From: Microlunatus flavus
GTDB lineage: Bacteria; Actinomycetota; Actinomycetes; Propionibacteriales; Propionibacteriaceae
DNA length: 64,000 bases
Assembly: GCF_900110855.1 (NCBI RefSeq)
Contig: NZ_FOFA01000003.1
Location: 434,001-498,000 of the forward strand
Direction of reading: 5' to 3'
Shown here: in pieces, positions 62,168 through 64,000 of the stretch
Layout of the letters: every line of letters starts with the position of its first letter
Numbering within the stretch: position 1 is the stretch's first letter
Translations under genes and position numbers: made by a program
The notes under the pieces: model-generated
What the model was told of the DNA's origin: nothing
The model's input: the letters and a program-made list of their open reading frames with translations, nothing else
Database searches by the model: none

Positions 62168-63080
62168 CCTCCAGATCCCCGCGACCGCGGCCGCGGCGCC
62201 CACGACCCGTGAACCCGCCCCGCTGGAGTCCGTGCCCCGCGGGCGGTCGACGGCGAGCCGCCTCCGCTCGGTCCTCAAGCACGTGCTGCTGATCGCGGCG
62301 AGCCTGATCATGGTCTACCCGCTGCTGTGGTTGCTCGTGAGCTCGCTGCGCCCGACGGACGTGATCTTCCGCAGCCCGGGGCTGTGGATCAACGAGCTCT
62401 ACGTCAAGAACTACAGCGAGGGCTGGTTCTCGCTCTCGTACCCGTTCAGCCAGTACATCATCAACTCCGCGATCGTCGTGGTCGGCGCGATCGCGGGGAA
62501 CCTCTTCTCCTGCTCGCTGGCGGCGTACGCCTTCGCGCGGCTGAAGTTCCGGCTGCGGACCCTGTGGTTCGCGATCATGCTGATGACGATCATGCTGCCG
62601 GTGCACGTGGTGCTGGTCCCGCAGTACATCGTGTTCAACAAGCTCGGGCTGGTGAACACGTTCGTGCCGCTGATCCTGCCGAAGTTCCTCGCCACGGACG
62701 CGTTCTTCGTCTTCCTCATGGTCCAGTTCATCCGGGGCATCCCCCGCGAGCTCGACGAGGCGGCCCGCATCGACGGCTGCGGGCACTGGCAGATCTTCTC
62801 CCGCGTGATGCTGCCGCTCATGGGCCCGGCCCTGGGAACCACGGCGATCTTCACGTTCATCTGGACGTGGAGCGACTTCTTCACCCCGCTCATCTACCTG
62901 ACCGACCCCATCGCGTACACCGTCCCGGTGGCGCTGCGGACCTTCCTCGACGCGACCACCGCCAGCAACTGGGGCGCCATGTTCGCGATGTCGATCGTCA
63001 CGCTGGTCCCGCTGTTCCTGGCCTTCCTGTTCGGCCAGCGCTTCCTCGTCCGGGGCATCGCGACCACCGGCGGCAAGTGA
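62160..63080 (+). CDS. ABC sugar transporter permease (MalG-like)
   Basis: A 306-residue partner permease with six helices and the EAA loop LDEAARIDGCGHWQIFSRVMLPLM. A polar N-terminus of about 35 residues precedes helix 1. GTG at 62160. No ATPase gene is present, so a shared ATPase is needed. A perfect 13-bp hairpin follows the stop. Confidence 0.93.
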   Translation: MTDLQIPATAAAAPTTREPAPLESVPRGRSTASRLRSVLKHVLLIAASLIMVYPLLWLLVSSLRPTDVIFRSPGLWINELYVKNYSEGWFSLSYPFSQYIINSAIVVVGAIAGNLFSCSLAAYAFARLKFRLRTLWFAIMLMTIMLPVHVVLVPQYIVFNKLGLVNTFVPLILPKFLATDAFFVFLMVQFIRGIPRELDEAARIDGCGHWQIFSRVMLPLMGPALGTTAIFTFIWTWSDFFTPLIYLTDPIAYTVPVALRTFLDATTASNWGAMFAMSIVTLVPLFLAFLFGQRFLVRGIATTGGK

Positions 63081-63107
63081 CCCTCGCTGCAGACTGTCCA
63101 GCAGCAC

Positions 63108-63139
63108 CCGTCCCCGTCGGCGCGGACCGACGGGGACGG
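63108..63139 (+). terminator. Terminator or attenuator before uxaC
   Basis: CCGTCCCCGTCGG (63108-63120) pairs perfectly with 63127-63139 around a 6-base loop. It probably lowers read-through from the transporter genes into uxaC. Confidence 0.65.
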
Positions 63140-63180
63140 ACCACGCCCCCCGAGGCACGCACCCCTTCAGGAGCTCCGCC

Positions 63181-64000
63181 ATGCCCTCGTTCGTGCTCGA
63201 GCCCGACCGGGCCCTGCCCTTCCCCGCCGACCAGCGGCGGGTGGCCCGGGAGGTCTACGACCAGGTCAAGGACCTGCCGCTGATCTGCATGCACGGCCAC
63301 GTCGAGCCGGAGGTGTTCGCCGAGGACCGGGCCTTCGCCGACCCGGCGCAGCTGCTGATCGTCCCGGACCACTACGTCTTCCGGATGCTGGCCTCGCAGG
63401 GCGTCGAGCCCGCCCGGCTGGGCGTGCCGCGCCGTGACGGCGGGCCCTCCGAGACCGACTCGCGCACCATCTGGCGCACGTTCTGCGCGAGCTGGAAGCT
63501 CTTCCGAGGCACCCCGTCGCGCTACTGGCTCGAGCACGAGCTGGTGGAGGTGTTCGGCGTCGACCAGGTCCCGAGCGCGGAGACCGCGGACGCCATCTAC
63601 GACGCCGTCGCCGCGTGCGTGGCCGACCCCGGCTTCCGCCCGCGCGCCCTGCTGGACCGGTTCCGCATCGAGGTGATCTCGACGACCGACGCGGCGACCT
63701 CGCCGCTGGAGCAGCACGCCCGGCTCGCGGCCGACGGCCTCGGCGACCGGGTGCTGCCGACGTTCCGCCCCGACGCGCTGGCCTACCTCGACCGGCCGAC
63801 CTGGCGCGCCGACGTGGCCGCGCTCGCCGAGGTCTCGGGTGTCGACACCGGGTCGTACGACGGGTTCCTCGAGGCGCTCCGCGCCCGGCGCGCGGCCTTC
63901 GTGGAGGCCGGCGCGCTCGCCACCGACCACGGCCACCTGCGCGCCGGCACCGAGCCGATGGAGCCGGCGACGGCCCGGGCCCTCTACACCCGGGTCCTGG
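63181..64000 (+). CDS. uxaC: Glucuronate isomerase, 5' part
   Basis: The first 273 codons of an amidohydrolase-fold uronate isomerase, cut by the window end (usual length about 470). It converts D-glucuronate to D-fructuronate, or D-galacturonate to D-tagaturonate. The N-terminus FPADQRRVAREVYDQVKDLPLICMHGHVEPEVFAED contains the HxH metal pair (HGH); later DRFRIEVISTTDAA and LPTFRPDAL are family-typical. TCAGGAG precedes the ATG at 63181. It ties the whole cluster to hexuronate catabolism. Completeness beyond the window cannot be judged. Confidence 0.9.
   Translation, partial: MPSFVLEPDRALPFPADQRRVAREVYDQVKDLPLICMHGHVEPEVFAEDRAFADPAQLLIVPDHYVFRMLASQGVEPARLGVPRRDGGPSETDSRTIWRTFCASWKLFRGTPSRYWLEHELVEVFGVDQVPSAETADAIYDAVAACVADPGFRPRALLDRFRIEVISTTDAATSPLEQHARLAADGLGDRVLPTFRPDALAYLDRPTWRADVAALAEVSGVDTGSYDGFLEALRARRAAFVEAGALATDHGHLRAGTEPMEPATARALYTRVL

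Noticed and set aside
1-64000. tRNA, rRNA, CRISPR array or prophage
   Set aside because: No tRNA T-loop/acceptor pattern, no rRNA segment, no regularly spaced repeats and no phage structural genes were found by reading. A tRNAscan or Infernal run would settle small RNA genes.

Overview
The window is very GC-rich, uses many GTG starts and is densely packed with genes. It carries RbpA, an Lnt/Ppm pair, MmyB-type and CGNR regulators, DUF5996 and an FrnE-like protein. Together these point to a high-GC Gram-positive actinobacterium. Gene style suggests Propionibacteriales/Nocardioidaceae-like, but that is only a guess. No rRNA, tRNA, CRISPR array, prophage or complete insertion sequence was seen.

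1-2880: two short-chain dehydrogenases flank an MmyB-type regulator. 2913-11967: a glycan-utilisation regulon. A LacI-family repressor sits between a coupled pair of GH43 glycosidases (one without a signal peptide, one secreted) and a sugar ABC operon (lipoprotein, two permeases) that ends in a GH43 lipoprotein. Related operator-like sequences lie before both arms. 12011-20451: an FtsX-like exporter with two ATPases, DUF5996, two SDRs, WrbA and a small membrane protein. 20505-26666: a GH15 trehalase/glucoamylase-like enzyme, a DAACS symporter behind a possible cysteine-type leader peptide, a fused CDP-ribitol-forming enzyme (cytidylyltransferase plus reductase) and a 5'-3' exonuclease.

26693-36639: mostly core genes: Lrp/AsnC, an amidohydrolase, Lnt-Ppm-FxsA (lipoprotein acylation and polyprenol-phosphate-mannose synthesis), RbpA, a UMF1-type MFS protein with a GDPD, a PGPGW-type membrane protein, a monooxygenase and a pyridoxal kinase. 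36656-47056: a hypothetical gene, a repeat-rich spacer, a MurA fused to an N-terminal HTH domain, divergent dihydrolipoamide dehydrogenase, a large ATPase-LuxR regulator, CGNR regulator/MFS, UspA and a polysaccharide deacetylase. 47242-54143: an RND transporter with a roughly 215-residue coiled-coil insert, a VapBC-like pair under a perfect 20-bp palindrome, an FrnE-like DsbA protein coupled to a 56-residue Cys-pair protein, and a drug-efflux-type MFS.

54154-64000: a second catabolic cluster. A LacI regulator is followed, on the same strand, by four genes joined by successive GTGA overlaps (two Gfo/Idh/MocA dehydrogenases, a TIM-barrel isomerase and a DUF993/DHDPS-like putative aldolase). Divergent to them are a sugar ABC transporter and the 5' part of a glucuronate isomerase (uxaC), cut by the window edge. 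Two identical LacI-type boxes lie in the divergent promoter. This looks like import and breakdown of a uronic acid or other oxidised sugar, and is the best candidate here for an uncharacterised pathway. The HTH-MurA fusion and the RND hairpin insert are the other notable items.
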